From Nonomuraea longispora (GTDB lineage: Bacteria > Actinomycetota > Actinomycetes > Streptosporangiales > Streptosporangiaceae): 44,936 bases of DNA. The notes below the pieces were generated by a model, which ran no database searches, was not told where the DNA came from, and saw nothing but the letters and a program-made list of their open reading frames with translations. Shown here piece after piece: positions 1 to 9,750 of this stretch (position 1 is the stretch's first letter; each line of letters opens with the position of its first letter). The stretch lies in NCBI RefSeq assembly GCF_004348345.1, contig NZ_SMJZ01000057.1, positions 1 to 44,936 of the forward strand, read 5' to 3'. The position numbers and the translations under genes are program-made.

Positions 1-958
1 CGGGAGAGGCGAGGAGGCGGGCCGGGTCGGGGGCGCCGACGGTGACGTCACCGGGATCGAGCCCGGCCACGTCGGCGGGGCCGGGCATCCGGCTGCCGGG
101 CATGCGTACCGCCGCGGCACCCCAGGCCAGCGCCTGGGCCAGCGCGCCGGGGCCGCGCCCGCCGCCGGCGAGGAACCCGGCCAGCATGGCGTCGCCCGCG
201 CCGACGGAGCTGCGCGGTTCGGTGACGGGAGCCTCGCCGTACCAGCTGCCGTCCGGCTCGACCAGGACGGCGCCGTCGGCGCCCAGGCTGGCCAGCACCG
301 CCCGCGCGCCCGCCGCGCGCAACATGCCCGCCGCCTTCACGACGTCGCCCACGCAGCGGATGGGCATGCCGGTGGCGGCCGACAACTCCTCGGCGTTCGG
401 CTTCACCAGGGCGGGCGCCGCGTCGAGCACGCGGGACAGCGCAGGGCCGCTGGTGTCGACCGCCACGTGGATGCCCGCCCCGGCGAACCGGCGGCACAAC
501 GTCGCGTACACGTCGGCGGGGACCTGGGGAGGAAGGCTCCCCGAGGCGACCACCCAGTCGGCGCCCTGGACGCCGGAATGAGCCGCCTTCAGCACGGCGT
601 CGGCGATCGTGTCGAGTTCGTCCTGCGCGAGGGCCGTGCCCGGTTCGTTGATCTTCGTTACCGTGCCGTCGGGTTCGGCAAGGGTGACGTTCGACCTGGT
701 CGGGCCCGCGACGGGGACGGTGATCATGTCGAGTCCCTCCGCGGCGAGCAGCCGTACGAGCTGCCTGCCCTCGTCGCCGCCGAACGGCACCACCGCGCGC
801 GAGGCGACCGCGTTGGCCAGCAGCGCGCGCGAGACGTTCACACCCTTGCCGCCAGGGTCGAGGTGGGCGGCGGCGGCGCGGATGACCGCGCCCCTGTCCA
901 GGGCGGAGATCTCGATCGTGCGGTCGAGGCTGGGGTTGAGCGTCAGGGTGAGGATCAC
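1..958 (-). CDS. fruK: 1-phosphofructokinase (PfkB family), 3' end outside window
   Basis: Predicted to phosphorylate fructose 1-phosphate to fructose 1,6-bisphosphate in the cytoplasm after PTS uptake of fructose. The N-terminus reads VILTLTLNPSLDRTIE, the typical 1-PFK/tagatose-6-P kinase opening; GGKGVNVSRAL (substrate/Mg region) follows, and the PfkB C-terminal signature with the catalytic Asp is visible as SAGDA. The start is GTG at 958, whose GTGA overlaps the stop of the upstream deoR-type gene, so the two are translationally coupled. About 319 codons are visible without a stop, close to the usual 310-320, so only the last few residues are probably missing. Other PfkB sugar kinases are possible, but the DeoR partner favours fruK. 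Confidence 0.87.
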   Translation of the reverse strand, partial: MILTLTLNPSLDRTIEISALDRGAVIRAAAAHLDPGGKGVNVSRALLANAVASRAVVPFGGDEGRQLVRLLAAEGLDMITVPVAGPTRSNVTLAEPDGTVTKINEPGTALAQDELDTIADAVLKAAHSGVQGADWVVASGSLPPQVPADVYATLCRRFAGAGIHVAVDTSGPALSRVLDAAPALVKPNAEELSAATGMPIRCVGDVVKAAGMLRAAGARAVLASLGADGAVLVEPDGSWYGEAPVTEPRSSVGAGDAMLAGFLAGGGRGPGALAQALAWGAAAVRMPGSRMPGPADVAGLDPGDVTVGAPDPARLLASP

Positions 959-1716
959 GCCCGGATCACCTCCGGGCCCGCCGCGGCCAGGTCGGCGGCC
1001 AGCGCGACGTCCAGGCCCGTGTCGGTGATCAGCACGTCGATCTCGCTCAGCTCGGCGAACGTGGCCAGGTAGGTGTTGGTGAACTTCGTGTGGTCGGCCA
1101 GCAGGACGCTGCGCTGTGCGGCCTTGACCATGGCCCTCTTGATCGCCGCCTCGGCCGGGTCGGGCGTGGTCAGCCCTCTGCTCAGGGAGCAGCCGTTGGT
1201 GGCCATGAAGGCCACGTCGACGTTGAGGTGGGCCAGCGGGCGCAGCGCCCAGTCGTCGACCGTGGCCAGCGTCTTGCCGCGCAGCCGGCCGCCCAGCATG
1301 ATCACGTGCAGGTTGGCGCGGGCCGCCAGGGCGGTGGCCAGCGGCGGTGAGTTCACCACCACGGTGAGCTCCCGGTCGGCGGGCAGCACCTGGACCAGCC
1401 GTCCCGTGGTGGTGCCCGCGTCGATGATCACGGAACCGTCGTCGGGGAGCTCGGCGAGCGCCGCCTTGGCGATGCGCTCCTTCTCGCCCGTCATCACCTC
1501 GTCACGGGTGGCCAGCGCGGGCTCGAACCCCAAGCGTTCCACGGGGATCGCGCCCCCGTGAACCCGGCGCAGCACACCCGCCCGCTCCAGCGACGTCAGA
1601 TCGCGGCGGATCGTCTCGGTGGTGACGTCGAGCTCGGCGGCCAGCGTCACCACGTCGACGCGGCCCGCGGACCGCGCTCTCCGCAGGATCTCCTGCTGCC
1701 GCTCCTCGGCGTACAT
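955..1716 (-). CDS. fruR: DeoR-family repressor of fructose utilisation
   Basis: 253-aa transcription factor. Residues 1-57 form the DeoR winged HTH (RQQEILRRARSAGRVDVVTL, then TTETIRRDLTSLERAGVLRR). Residues about 75-240 form the DeoRC sugar-phosphate sensor domain, with the DAGTTTGRL phosphate-binding loop and the LLADHTKF motif. It is the first gene of a two-gene unit with fruK (GTGA overlap), so it most likely represses its own operon and is relieved by fructose 1-phosphate; the effector is inferred from the partner gene. Start ATG at 1716 is preceded by only a weak GGTGA. Four helically phased (T/G)AAAC repeats lie just upstream and are the likely operator. Confidence 0.85.
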   Translation of the reverse strand: MYAEERQQEILRRARSAGRVDVVTLAAELDVTTETIRRDLTSLERAGVLRRVHGGAIPVERLGFEPALATRDEVMTGEKERIAKAALAELPDDGSVIIDAGTTTGRLVQVLPADRELTVVVNSPPLATALAARANLHVIMLGGRLRGKTLATVDDWALRPLAHLNVDVAFMATNGCSLSRGLTTPDPAEAAIKRAMVKAAQRSVLLADHTKFTNTYLATFAELSEIDVLITDTGLDVALAADLAAAGPEVIRA

Positions 1717-1733
1717 GATGTTGATTCACCGCC

Positions 1734-1769
1734 GTTTCGAGTTGGTTTCATCTGTGTTTATACCCGTTT
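1734..1769 (-). promoter_or_regulatory. Phased AAAC repeats, probable DeoR/FruR operator
   Basis: On the minus strand four copies of (T/G)AAAC occur 10, 11 and 11 bases apart (GTTT on plus at 1734, 1745, 1756, 1766), 18-53 bases upstream of the deoR start. DeoR-family proteins commonly bind direct repeats on one face of the helix, so this fits an autoregulatory operator for deoR-fruK. It also lies in the shared intergenic region with the gene at 1818. Confidence 0.5.
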
Positions 1770-1817
1770 ATTTGCGCGGTCAAGGGCATACCTGCGGAAT
1801 CTGGTAGTTGTAGGCAC

Positions 1818-2684
1818 GTGCGAATCAAGCCCCTTGCCGCCGTGCCCGTCGTCCTCGCCGCCGCGCTCGCCGCCGTCCCCGCTCACGCGGAGTCGGCCAA
1901 GCCGCCCACCGTCCCCGTCGGCACCACGGCCGCATGGCTGGTCTTCGACCGGCAGGCGGGCAAGTTCGTGGCCACGCGAAACGCGCACAGGAAGTACCGC
2001 TCGGCCTCCATCGTCAAGATCATGATCGCGATCGACTACCTGGAACGGCGCAAGAACGTTCCCGCCGCCGACGCCAAGCTGCTCAGGACCATGCTGCGAT
2101 CCAGCGACGACGACGCGGCCTCGACGTTCTGGGAGCGTGGAGGCCAAGGAAAGATCATCGTCAGGACGGCCCGCGAACTCGGCCTGGCCGACACCACGCC
2201 GCCGCCCGCCTCCAAGCCCGGCTTCTGGGGCTATGTCTCGCTCAGCGCGTACGACATCGTGCGCACCTACCGCTACCTGTTCGACCGGGCCGACCCCAAG
2301 GTCAGGGACCTGATCCTCGGCCATCTGCGCAAGGCCACGCCGTGCGGGGCCGACGGCTTCGACCAGACCTTCGGCATCCCCGACGCGATCCCCCGCCCGT
2401 GGGCGGTCAAGCAGGGCTGGTCGGGGTTCGGCACCACGCCACCCAGCGCGTGCAAGGAGGCCAAGGCCGTCGGCGCGCCCATCTCGTGGGTGGCGCAGCG
2501 GGCGACCGGCTCGGGCGTGCCCGACTACGGCCGCCCGGTGCTGCACACGACCGGCCTGGCCGGCCAGGGCGACCGGTACGTCATGGCCGTGCTCACCGCG
2601 CATCCGGTGGGCGGCACGTGGAGCGGCTCGGTCAAGCGCATCACGAAGCTGACCCGCGACCTCTACCGCGGCGTCGCCGGCTGA
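1818..2684 (+). CDS. Secreted class A beta-lactamase-like serine hydrolase
   Basis: 288-aa protein with a signal peptide (residues 1-24, ending PAHA-E). The fold is that of the serine beta-lactamase/transpeptidase superfamily: SxxK at S64-I-V-K67, an SDN-like element S96-D97-D98, and a KTG-like box degenerated to H243-T-T-G246. The usual general-base Glu region (ExxxN) is not evident, so it may be a peptidoglycan-active or non-beta-lactamase serine hydrolase rather than a resistance enzyme. Start GTG at 1818 has no good Shine-Dalgarno. It is divergent from deoR with about 100 bases between. The family call is reasonably sure; the substrate is unknown. Confidence 0.7.
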   Translation: MRIKPLAAVPVVLAAALAAVPAHAESAKPPTVPVGTTAAWLVFDRQAGKFVATRNAHRKYRSASIVKIMIAIDYLERRKNVPAADAKLLRTMLRSSDDDAASTFWERGGQGKIIVRTARELGLADTTPPPASKPGFWGYVSLSAYDIVRTYRYLFDRADPKVRDLILGHLRKATPCGADGFDQTFGIPDAIPRPWAVKQGWSGFGTTPPSACKEAKAVGAPISWVAQRATGSGVPDYGRPVLHTTGLAGQGDRYVMAVLTAHPVGGTWSGSVKRITKLTRDLYRGVAG

Positions 2685-2758
2685 CGCCCACGTTCCCCGC
2701 TGGATGGGAGCGCCTCACCGGCTGCGGCCGGTGTTGCCCCACGGGGCGGGCAGGCCGG

Positions 2759-2764
2759 TAGAGT
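2759..2764 (+). promoter_or_regulatory. -10 box for a leaderless transcript
   Basis: TAGAGT ends 7 bases before the ATG at 2772 and no Shine-Dalgarno is present. A TTGCCC lies about 19 bases upstream as a possible -35. The transcript would begin at or next to the start codon. Confidence 0.45.
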
Positions 2765-2771
2765 CGGCCCG

Positions 2772-3287
2772 ATGACGAAGCATGCGATCACCCCGCAGGC
2801 CGGCATACTCGGAGACACATTCGGCTGCGCCTGCGGAGTGGCCCTGGCCGGCCGGATGCCGGCCGAGCTCCACGCCGCCGAGAACGGACTGTGCTCGGCG
2901 TGCCTCGGATCGGCTGAGGAAGAACTGACGGCCGGGATGACGCGCGGGTGCCCGTCGTGCGCGGGCACCGGCCGCCGCAGGGAACAGGTCACCTGGCAAC
3001 TGGCCCACGCCGAGGCCGAGCACCTGATCACGATGACCATCGTGCGGGGGATCGTGGCGGGCTTCGACGGGCCGTTTCACCTGTCGGAGATCGCCGACAC
3101 GGTGAGGACCGGTCTCGGGCTGACGGCCGGGCGGCTGCCCGTCGGGCCGCGGGTGCGCGACCTGCTGCTGCAACTGCAGGCCGCGGGTGAGATCACCATG
3201 TTGTCGGCGCCCGACGAGCTCATCGGCACCGACATGGTCCTCTACCGCGACCCCCAGTGGCAGCGCGCCAGAACCCTCGGCATCTGA
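2772..3287 (+). CDS. Unrecognised 171-aa protein with cysteine pairs
   Basis: I do not recognise this family. The N-terminal half carries FGCACG (C18, C20), CSAC (C41, C44) and CPSCAGTG (C59, C62), the last like a DnaJ/zinc-ribbon knuckle, so one or two zinc sites are likely. The C-terminal half looks like a small helical, winged-helix-like domain (FHLSEIADTV, then VRDLLLQLQAAGEITML, the layout of an HTH plus wing). Zinc binding and nucleic-acid binding are inference. The transcript is probably leaderless. It is monocistronic between the serine hydrolase and a convergent methyltransferase gene. Confidence 0.7.
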   Translation: MTKHAITPQAGILGDTFGCACGVALAGRMPAELHAAENGLCSACLGSAEEELTAGMTRGCPSCAGTGRRREQVTWQLAHAEAEHLITMTIVRGIVAGFDGPFHLSEIADTVRTGLGLTAGRLPVGPRVRDLLLQLQAAGEITMLSAPDELIGTDMVLYRDPQWQRARTLGI

Positions 3288-3351
3288 CCCCACACCCGCC
3301 AGCCCTCCGGCGCCTGCCCCTGGCGCTCCGGACCGGCATTCGCGGGCCGGG

Positions 3352-4146
3352 TCAGGCGCGGCAGAGGATCTCGCCGTGCAGGATCGACAACCAGCCGTCA
3401 CCGTCGGCCGCCCACGCCAGCCACCCCTCCGAGATGCGCCGCAGGTCCGCCTCCGTGGCGGCGCCCGTGGCCAGGGCCTGCCGGGCCATCGCCGAGCGCA
3501 GGATCCGTTCCGACCACATCCCGCCCCACCACGCGCGGTCTTCGGGCGTGGCGAAACACCAGGTCGAGGACGTGGCGGTGATGTCGTCGAACCCCGCGGC
3601 CCGCGCCCACGACAACAGCCGCCGCCCCGCGTCGGGCTCGCCGCCGTTGCCCCGGGCGATCTTCTGGTACAGCCTCATCCACTCGTCCAGCGCGGGCAGC
3701 CGGGGGTACCAGGCGAACGCCGTGTAGTCGCTGTCGCGGGCCGCCACGATCCCTCCCGGCCTGGTGACCCTGCGCATCTCCCGCAGTGCCTCCACCGGAT
3801 CGCCCACGTGCTGCAACACCTGGTGGGCGTGGGTGACGCAGAACGTGCCGTCGTCGAAGCCGAGCGCGTGCACGTCGGCTACGGCGAAGCCCACGTTGCC
3901 CAGGCCTCGGGCGCTCACCTCGGCCCTGGCCAGGGCGAGCGCCTCCGCGCTCACCTCGGACGCCGTCACGTGCCCCACCCTGGTCGCGAGGTCCGCGGTG
4001 ATGGTGCCGGGGCCGCTGCCCACGTCGAGCACCTTCATGTGGGATTTCAGGTGGGGCAGCAGGTACGCGGCCGAGTTGCCGGCGGTGCGCCGGCGGTGCG
4101 AGCGCAGCACCGACTCGTGGTGGCCATGCGTGTAGACGGCTTCCAT
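3352..4146 (-). CDS. Class I SAM-dependent methyltransferase (UbiE/Methyltransf_11 type)
   Basis: 264-aa Rossmann methyltransferase of unknown substrate. Motif I is VLDVGSGPGTITADLA; the acidic residue ending strand 2 is in ASEVSAEAL; motif II is FAVADVHALGFDDGTF; post-motif is LREMRRVTRPGG. The C-terminal half is Trp-rich (ATPEDRAWWGGMWSER), typical of small-molecule methyltransferases. I chose the ATG at 4146 over the one at 4161 because GGAGGAG sits 6 bases before it, while the upstream ATG lies inside that ribosome-binding sequence. No operon partner; it converges on the gene ending at 3287. Confidence 0.85.
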   Translation of the reverse strand: MEAVYTHGHHESVLRSHRRRTAGNSAAYLLPHLKSHMKVLDVGSGPGTITADLATRVGHVTASEVSAEALALARAEVSARGLGNVGFAVADVHALGFDDGTFCVTHAHQVLQHVGDPVEALREMRRVTRPGGIVAARDSDYTAFAWYPRLPALDEWMRLYQKIARGNGGEPDAGRRLLSWARAAGFDDITATSSTWCFATPEDRAWWGGMWSERILRSAMARQALATGAATEADLRRISEGWLAWAADGDGWLSILHGEILCRA

Positions 4147-4324
4147 CGCGAACTCCTCCATCTCGCCGGACCGTTGCCGGCGACCCTAGCGCGTATCTCA
4201 CGATCCAAGAGAAACCATCTCGCTGTACGAGACGGCTGGGCGTCTTCGGCGGCGGCTGCGCCCGCGTGGTGAATCGGGGAAGCGCCCGGGTAGGAGGGCG
4301 GAAACCCACCCACAGGAGGACCTC

Positions 4325-4741
4325 ATGGCGAAGACCGTGGCAGATGTCATGACAGCCCACCCGGCGACGATCGAAGGCGACCAGCCGGTGTCCGCCGCCG
4401 CCGCTCTCATGCGGGAGCGGGACACCGGAGCGATCATCGTCAACGACGGCGGCCGCATGCAGGGCATCGTCACCGATCGCGACATCACCGTGCGCGTGGT
4501 CGCCGACGAGCGCGGCCCGGACACGCCGGTACGCGAGGCGTGCAGCCCGGCCGTCGAAGCCGTCGATCCGGAGACGGGCATCGACCAGGCCGTACGGATG
4601 ATGCGCTCGCACGCCGTACGCCGCCTCCCCGTGGTGGAGGACGGCCGTGCCGTCGGCATCGTCAGCCTGGGAGACCTCGCCGTAGAGCGCGACGAGAACT
4701 CCGCCCTCGCCGACATCTCGGCCGCCGAGGGCAACCGGTAA
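4325..4741 (+). CDS. Tandem CBS-domain protein
   Basis: 138-aa cytoplasmic protein made of two CBS motifs (a Bateman module, residues about 5-60 and 75-130) with typical elements TDRDITVRVV and HAVRRLPVVEDGRAVGIVSL. Such stand-alone modules bind adenine nucleotides or SAM and act as energy or stress sensors; no output domain is attached. Start ATG is preceded by AGGAGG with good spacing. The downstream gene starts 10 bases after the stop but has its own leaderless promoter box overlapping this stop. Confidence 0.88.
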   Translation: MAKTVADVMTAHPATIEGDQPVSAAAALMRERDTGAIIVNDGGRMQGIVTDRDITVRVVADERGPDTPVREACSPAVEAVDPETGIDQAVRMMRSHAVRRLPVVEDGRAVGIVSLGDLAVERDENSALADISAAEGNR

Positions 4742-4744
4742 CGT
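4739..4744 (+). promoter_or_regulatory. -10 box for leaderless yjbR-like gene
   Basis: TAACGT overlaps the stop codon of the CBS gene and ends 7 bases before the GTG at 4752; no Shine-Dalgarno is seen. A separate leaderless transcript is likely. Confidence 0.4.
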
Positions 4745-4751
4745 TGCCCGC

Positions 4752-5108
4752 GTGGTCACAGTCGACGACGTACGGCGGTTCGCGCGCACGCTCCCGCGCA
4801 CCACTGAGCACCTCATCCGCGACCGCACCAAGTTCCGGGTGGGCAAGATCGTCTACGTGGCGTTCTCGCGCGACGAGACACTGATGGGCTTCGGCTTCCC
4901 GAAGGAGGAGCGGGCGGCGCTCGTGGCGGCCGAGCCGGACAGGTTCCTCATGCCGAGAGCCTCCGACCTGCGCTTCAACTGGGTCGTGGTGCGGCTCGCC
5001 GCCATCGACGCCGCCGAGATGCGCGAACTGGTGCTGGAGGCCTGGCGGATGTGCGTACCGAAGAAAGTGCGCGTGGAGCACCAGCGGCAGGCCGCCACCC
5101 CGCCGTGA
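4752..5108 (+). CDS. MmcQ/YjbR family protein
   Basis: 118-aa protein of the MmcQ/YjbR (CyaY-like DNA-binding fold) family: N-terminal VTVDDVRRFARTLPRTTEHL, central FRVGKIVYVAFSRDETLMGF, and C-terminal MRELVLEAWRMCVPKKV. The family is short and widespread; its biochemical role is not settled, though DNA binding has been proposed from the fold. Start GTG at 4752 follows a TAACGT box by 7 bases, so the message is probably leaderless. The CBS gene lies immediately upstream. Confidence 0.8.
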   Translation: MVTVDDVRRFARTLPRTTEHLIRDRTKFRVGKIVYVAFSRDETLMGFGFPKEERAALVAAEPDRFLMPRASDLRFNWVVVRLAAIDAAEMRELVLEAWRMCVPKKVRVEHQRQAATPP

Positions 5109-5138
5109 CCACCCCTGCCCGCCCTGCGTCCGCCGTCG

Positions 5139-6068
5139 CTATCCGCGGACGTCGGCGAGACCGCGGAGCCTGCGCAGTGCCTTGCGGGCCGCCGCCGCGA
5201 CCCGCTCGTCCGGGTGGTGGTCGATGAACAGCCGCAGCACCTGGCCCGTCCACGGATGGTCGCCGAAGGCCAGGATCGGGATCGTGCCCGCCTGCTCGTC
5301 GGCGTCCATGCCGAGGGCGATCGACTCGATCACCTGGCCCGGCTGGTCACCGAACTCCAGGAGGGCCGCCGCCATGTCCACCAGCACCCACGCGATCTCG
5401 TCCGGCGCGGGCTGCCGGTCGGTACGGCCGGTCCTCGCGGCGATCACCGCGCCGAGCTTGCGCTTCTCCAGCTGCCTGGACAGTGCCAGCCGGCCCTCGT
5501 CGCCGAACTGCGTGGCCAGCAGTTCGATGCCGATCGCCCGGCTCAGCGGGCTGACCGTGGCCAGCGCCGCGGCGATCTCGGCGACCGCGTCGCCGTTGTC
5601 CCTGCCCTTCAGCCAGCCCGCCAGTTCCTCGTCCCGCTCCGCCTCCGGATAGGAGCGCAGGCCGTGCAGCAGCGTCCCGGCGTCGGCGTCCGCGAGCGAG
5701 CCCATGACCGGGATTTCCTGCCCCGTGGTCGCCGCCACGATCAGCCGTGCCACCCACAGGCCGAGCCAGCTCAGCGTGTACGGCTCCTCCTGCCGCACCA
5801 GCCCGAGCCCCGTCAGCGTCTCCGGCACCACACCCTGGTGCGGCTCGCGCGTCAGGAACATCCTGACCAGTTCGAGCAGCAGGGTGCCGTCGGCGGCCAG
5901 CAGGTCACGGCAGTGTCCCGCCCAGGCGGCCAGCACCTCCGAGTCGTCGCCTTCCGCCTTCAGCTCCTCGGCCAGCGGGGCGGCGCGTACCGCCGCCGCG
6001 AGCGTGGCGTCGCCGGGCAGCCGGATCGGTGGTTGCAGGGGCAGCGTGTCGTCGTGGTGAGAGCTCAC
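5139..6068 (-). CDS. Hypothetical 309-aa helical protein
   Basis: No catalytic motif recognised. It has an N-terminal half with hydrophobic helices (LLELVRMFLTREPH, YTLSWLGLWVARLIVAA) and a C-terminal half of short helix pairs ending DEIAWVLVDMAAALLEFG and HPDERVAAAARKALRRLRGL, which resemble HEAT-like repeats. Similar sequences occur in some actinobacterial pRiA4b ORF-3-type proteins as far as I recall; this is weak. I chose GTG at 6068 (AGGA 7 bases upstream); the frame continues upstream with low-quality sequence. Divergent from the GNAT gene at 6199. Confidence 0.7.
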   Translation of the reverse strand: MSSHHDDTLPLQPPIRLPGDATLAAAVRAAPLAEELKAEGDDSEVLAAWAGHCRDLLAADGTLLLELVRMFLTREPHQGVVPETLTGLGLVRQEEPYTLSWLGLWVARLIVAATTGQEIPVMGSLADADAGTLLHGLRSYPEAERDEELAGWLKGRDNGDAVAEIAAALATVSPLSRAIGIELLATQFGDEGRLALSRQLEKRKLGAVIAARTGRTDRQPAPDEIAWVLVDMAAALLEFGDQPGQVIESIALGMDADEQAGTIPILAFGDHPWTGQVLRLFIDHHPDERVAAAARKALRRLRGLADVRG

Positions 6069-6198
6069 CAGCCCATCCTGTCGCGATATTTCTGTTACGG
6101 TGCCAGCTGACACCGAAAAGTCGGAAGAAAGGAGGCGCAGAGATGTTCGGCACGACCCCGGGCGCTCCCCGCGCCCGCTTCCACTTCTCGGAGGAACC

Positions 6199-7143
6199 AT
6201 GCGTTTCCGTCCCGCGGTCAAGGACGACCTGGACCGCCTGCTCGGCTGCGTCGTAGACGAGTCCATCAGCTGGGCGCACCCCGACCGCCTGCTGTCCTGT
6301 CTCGACAGCGGCAACTACCGATACGACCGCGTCTGGCTCGCCACCGACGACGACACCGGCGACATCCTCGCCCGCGCCGTCTGGTGGGGCTTCCCCGACG
6401 GCGGCAGGCCGCTCGCGCTGGACTGCGTCTACGTGCACCCGTCGGCCCGCGACCGGGTGAGCCTGGCCGCCGAACTGCTGAACCACGCCCATGCCGCCTT
6501 CGGGCGGGCACCCGAGTACCACGTCTTCGTCCTCCAAGGCTGGCGCGACGACCCCGAGGCCACGGCGGCCATCGGCTGGCGCCGGCAGGCGGCCGGCCGC
6601 GCCGGGCTGACGCAGGAGCTCGAACGCCTGCGCTACGCGTGGACGGCCGGCGACGCGCCCGTGCCGGAGCCGTCGGAGCGGCTCGTCTTCCGCGGCGAGG
6701 AGGACGACGAGGTCTTCGTGGATGCGTTCCGGCGGGTGGCCGTCGGCACGCTCGACTTCGCCACGCGCCAGGCCCTGCGCACCATGGACCCGGTGGAGCA
6801 GGCCCGCGAGGAGGTCCGCGACTACGTGTCCATGCCGGGCGAGCGGTCGTGGTGGCGGCTGGCCTACGACACGAGCGGCGACCTCGTCGGGTTCGCCCTG
6901 CCGTCGGCCAACGACGGCGGGCCCGTGGTCGGCTATCTCGGCGTGGTGCCCGAGCACCGTGGCCACGGCTACGTCGACGACCTCCTCGCCGAGATCACCC
7001 GCTTCCACGCCGAGCGCGGCGTCCAGCGGATCGTGGCCGACACCGACGCGGGCAACGCGCCGATGGCCAGGGCGTTCGACCGGGCCGGCTACCGCACGTT
7101 CGCCGTCAGGCTCGTCCTCTCGGCCGACCCCGACGCTCCGTGA
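6199..7143 (+). CDS. GNAT-family N-acetyltransferase, two-domain type
   Basis: 314 aa. The C-terminal GNAT domain (residues about 155-310) carries the acetyl-CoA loop VPEHRGHGYVDDLLAEI near residue 250 and a late DTDAGNAPMARAFDRAGYR block. The N-terminal half (MRFRPAVKDDLDRLLGCVVD, later ALDCVYVHPSARDRVSLAAE) looks like a degenerate GNAT domain, giving a tandem GNAT layout. The substrate is unknown. Start ATG at 6199 is preceded by GGAGGAACC; the frame is open further upstream but without this ribosome-binding site. A decayed GNAT gene of similar type lies at 22276-22745. Confidence 0.83.
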   Translation: MRFRPAVKDDLDRLLGCVVDESISWAHPDRLLSCLDSGNYRYDRVWLATDDDTGDILARAVWWGFPDGGRPLALDCVYVHPSARDRVSLAAELLNHAHAAFGRAPEYHVFVLQGWRDDPEATAAIGWRRQAAGRAGLTQELERLRYAWTAGDAPVPEPSERLVFRGEEDDEVFVDAFRRVAVGTLDFATRQALRTMDPVEQAREEVRDYVSMPGERSWWRLAYDTSGDLVGFALPSANDGGPVVGYLGVVPEHRGHGYVDDLLAEITRFHAERGVQRIVADTDAGNAPMARAFDRAGYRTFAVRLVLSADPDAP

Positions 7144-7176
7144 GGCCGATCTCCGCCGGCCATCCGGACAGCCCGC

Positions 7177-7748
7177 TCACAGGTGCTCCTTCCGTACGCC
7201 GACGAGGAAGTCCTCCACCCGGTCCCGGTCCGGCCCGGCGGGCAGCACGCTGGGCGTCGCGGCCAGCTCGGCGCGCAGGGCGGCACGCCAGGCGTTCACC
7301 TCCGCCCACGGCAGCTCACCGCGCCGCACCGCGAGCAGCCGCTCGCGGTGCGGTCCCACCTGGACCAGCGGCTCGCCGTGGCGCACCAGGTGAAGGCCGC
7401 TGAGCAGCAGCCGAACGTGCGCTGCGCCCGCCGCGACAGGAACGCCGTCCGCAGCTCGCGCAGCCGCCGCCCGGCGGGCGTGATCACCTCCACGATGGGT
7501 GACCACAGGCATTCCAGGACGGTCGGGTTGGCGTCGAGGGCGAGGCGGCAGAAACGCTCCACCTCCCACGAGAACTGCTCCGGCAGTGGCCCGTCCCGGT
7601 GGGTGGGCGGTTTGTCCAGCCGCCAGAACGCCGCCGTCGGCGCCACGAACACGCCCCGCCGGTCGGTGTCGGAGCTTTCGGTCTCGAGCCCGTACGCCCG
7701 CGATCCCATCACGACGGAAAGGATCAAGTCATCGGTCATCCATGTATC

Positions 7749-7757
<9 letters not shown>
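7177..7757 (-). pseudogene. Broken DNA polymerase beta-like nucleotidyltransferase (internal deletion plus frameshift)
   Basis: The first reading frame (from ATG 7757) gives the family opening LILSVVMGSRAYGLETESSD with the GSRAYG and SDxDRRG nucleotidyltransferase motifs, and runs well to AFLSRRAQRT (about position 7420). The family C-terminus then continues in another frame: RLLLSGLHLVRHGEPLVQ through VEDFLVGVRKEHL, ending at 7177. Between these blocks, homologues as I know them carry a further 40-50 residues including a lysine/histidine-rich stretch, so an internal deletion with loss of frame is inferred. The ATG-proximal catalytic half could still be made, but the product would be truncated with a nonsense tail. 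Confidence 0.75.
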
Positions 7758-9653
<1,896 letters not shown>

Positions 9654-9750
9654 CCGCAAGGACGGGGAGCCAGACCGGCATGGTGGGGAAGCCTGCCCGA
9701 ACGCGGGCGTACAGCGCATGATGGGACACCTCCGTCCCCAGGAGAAGGCC

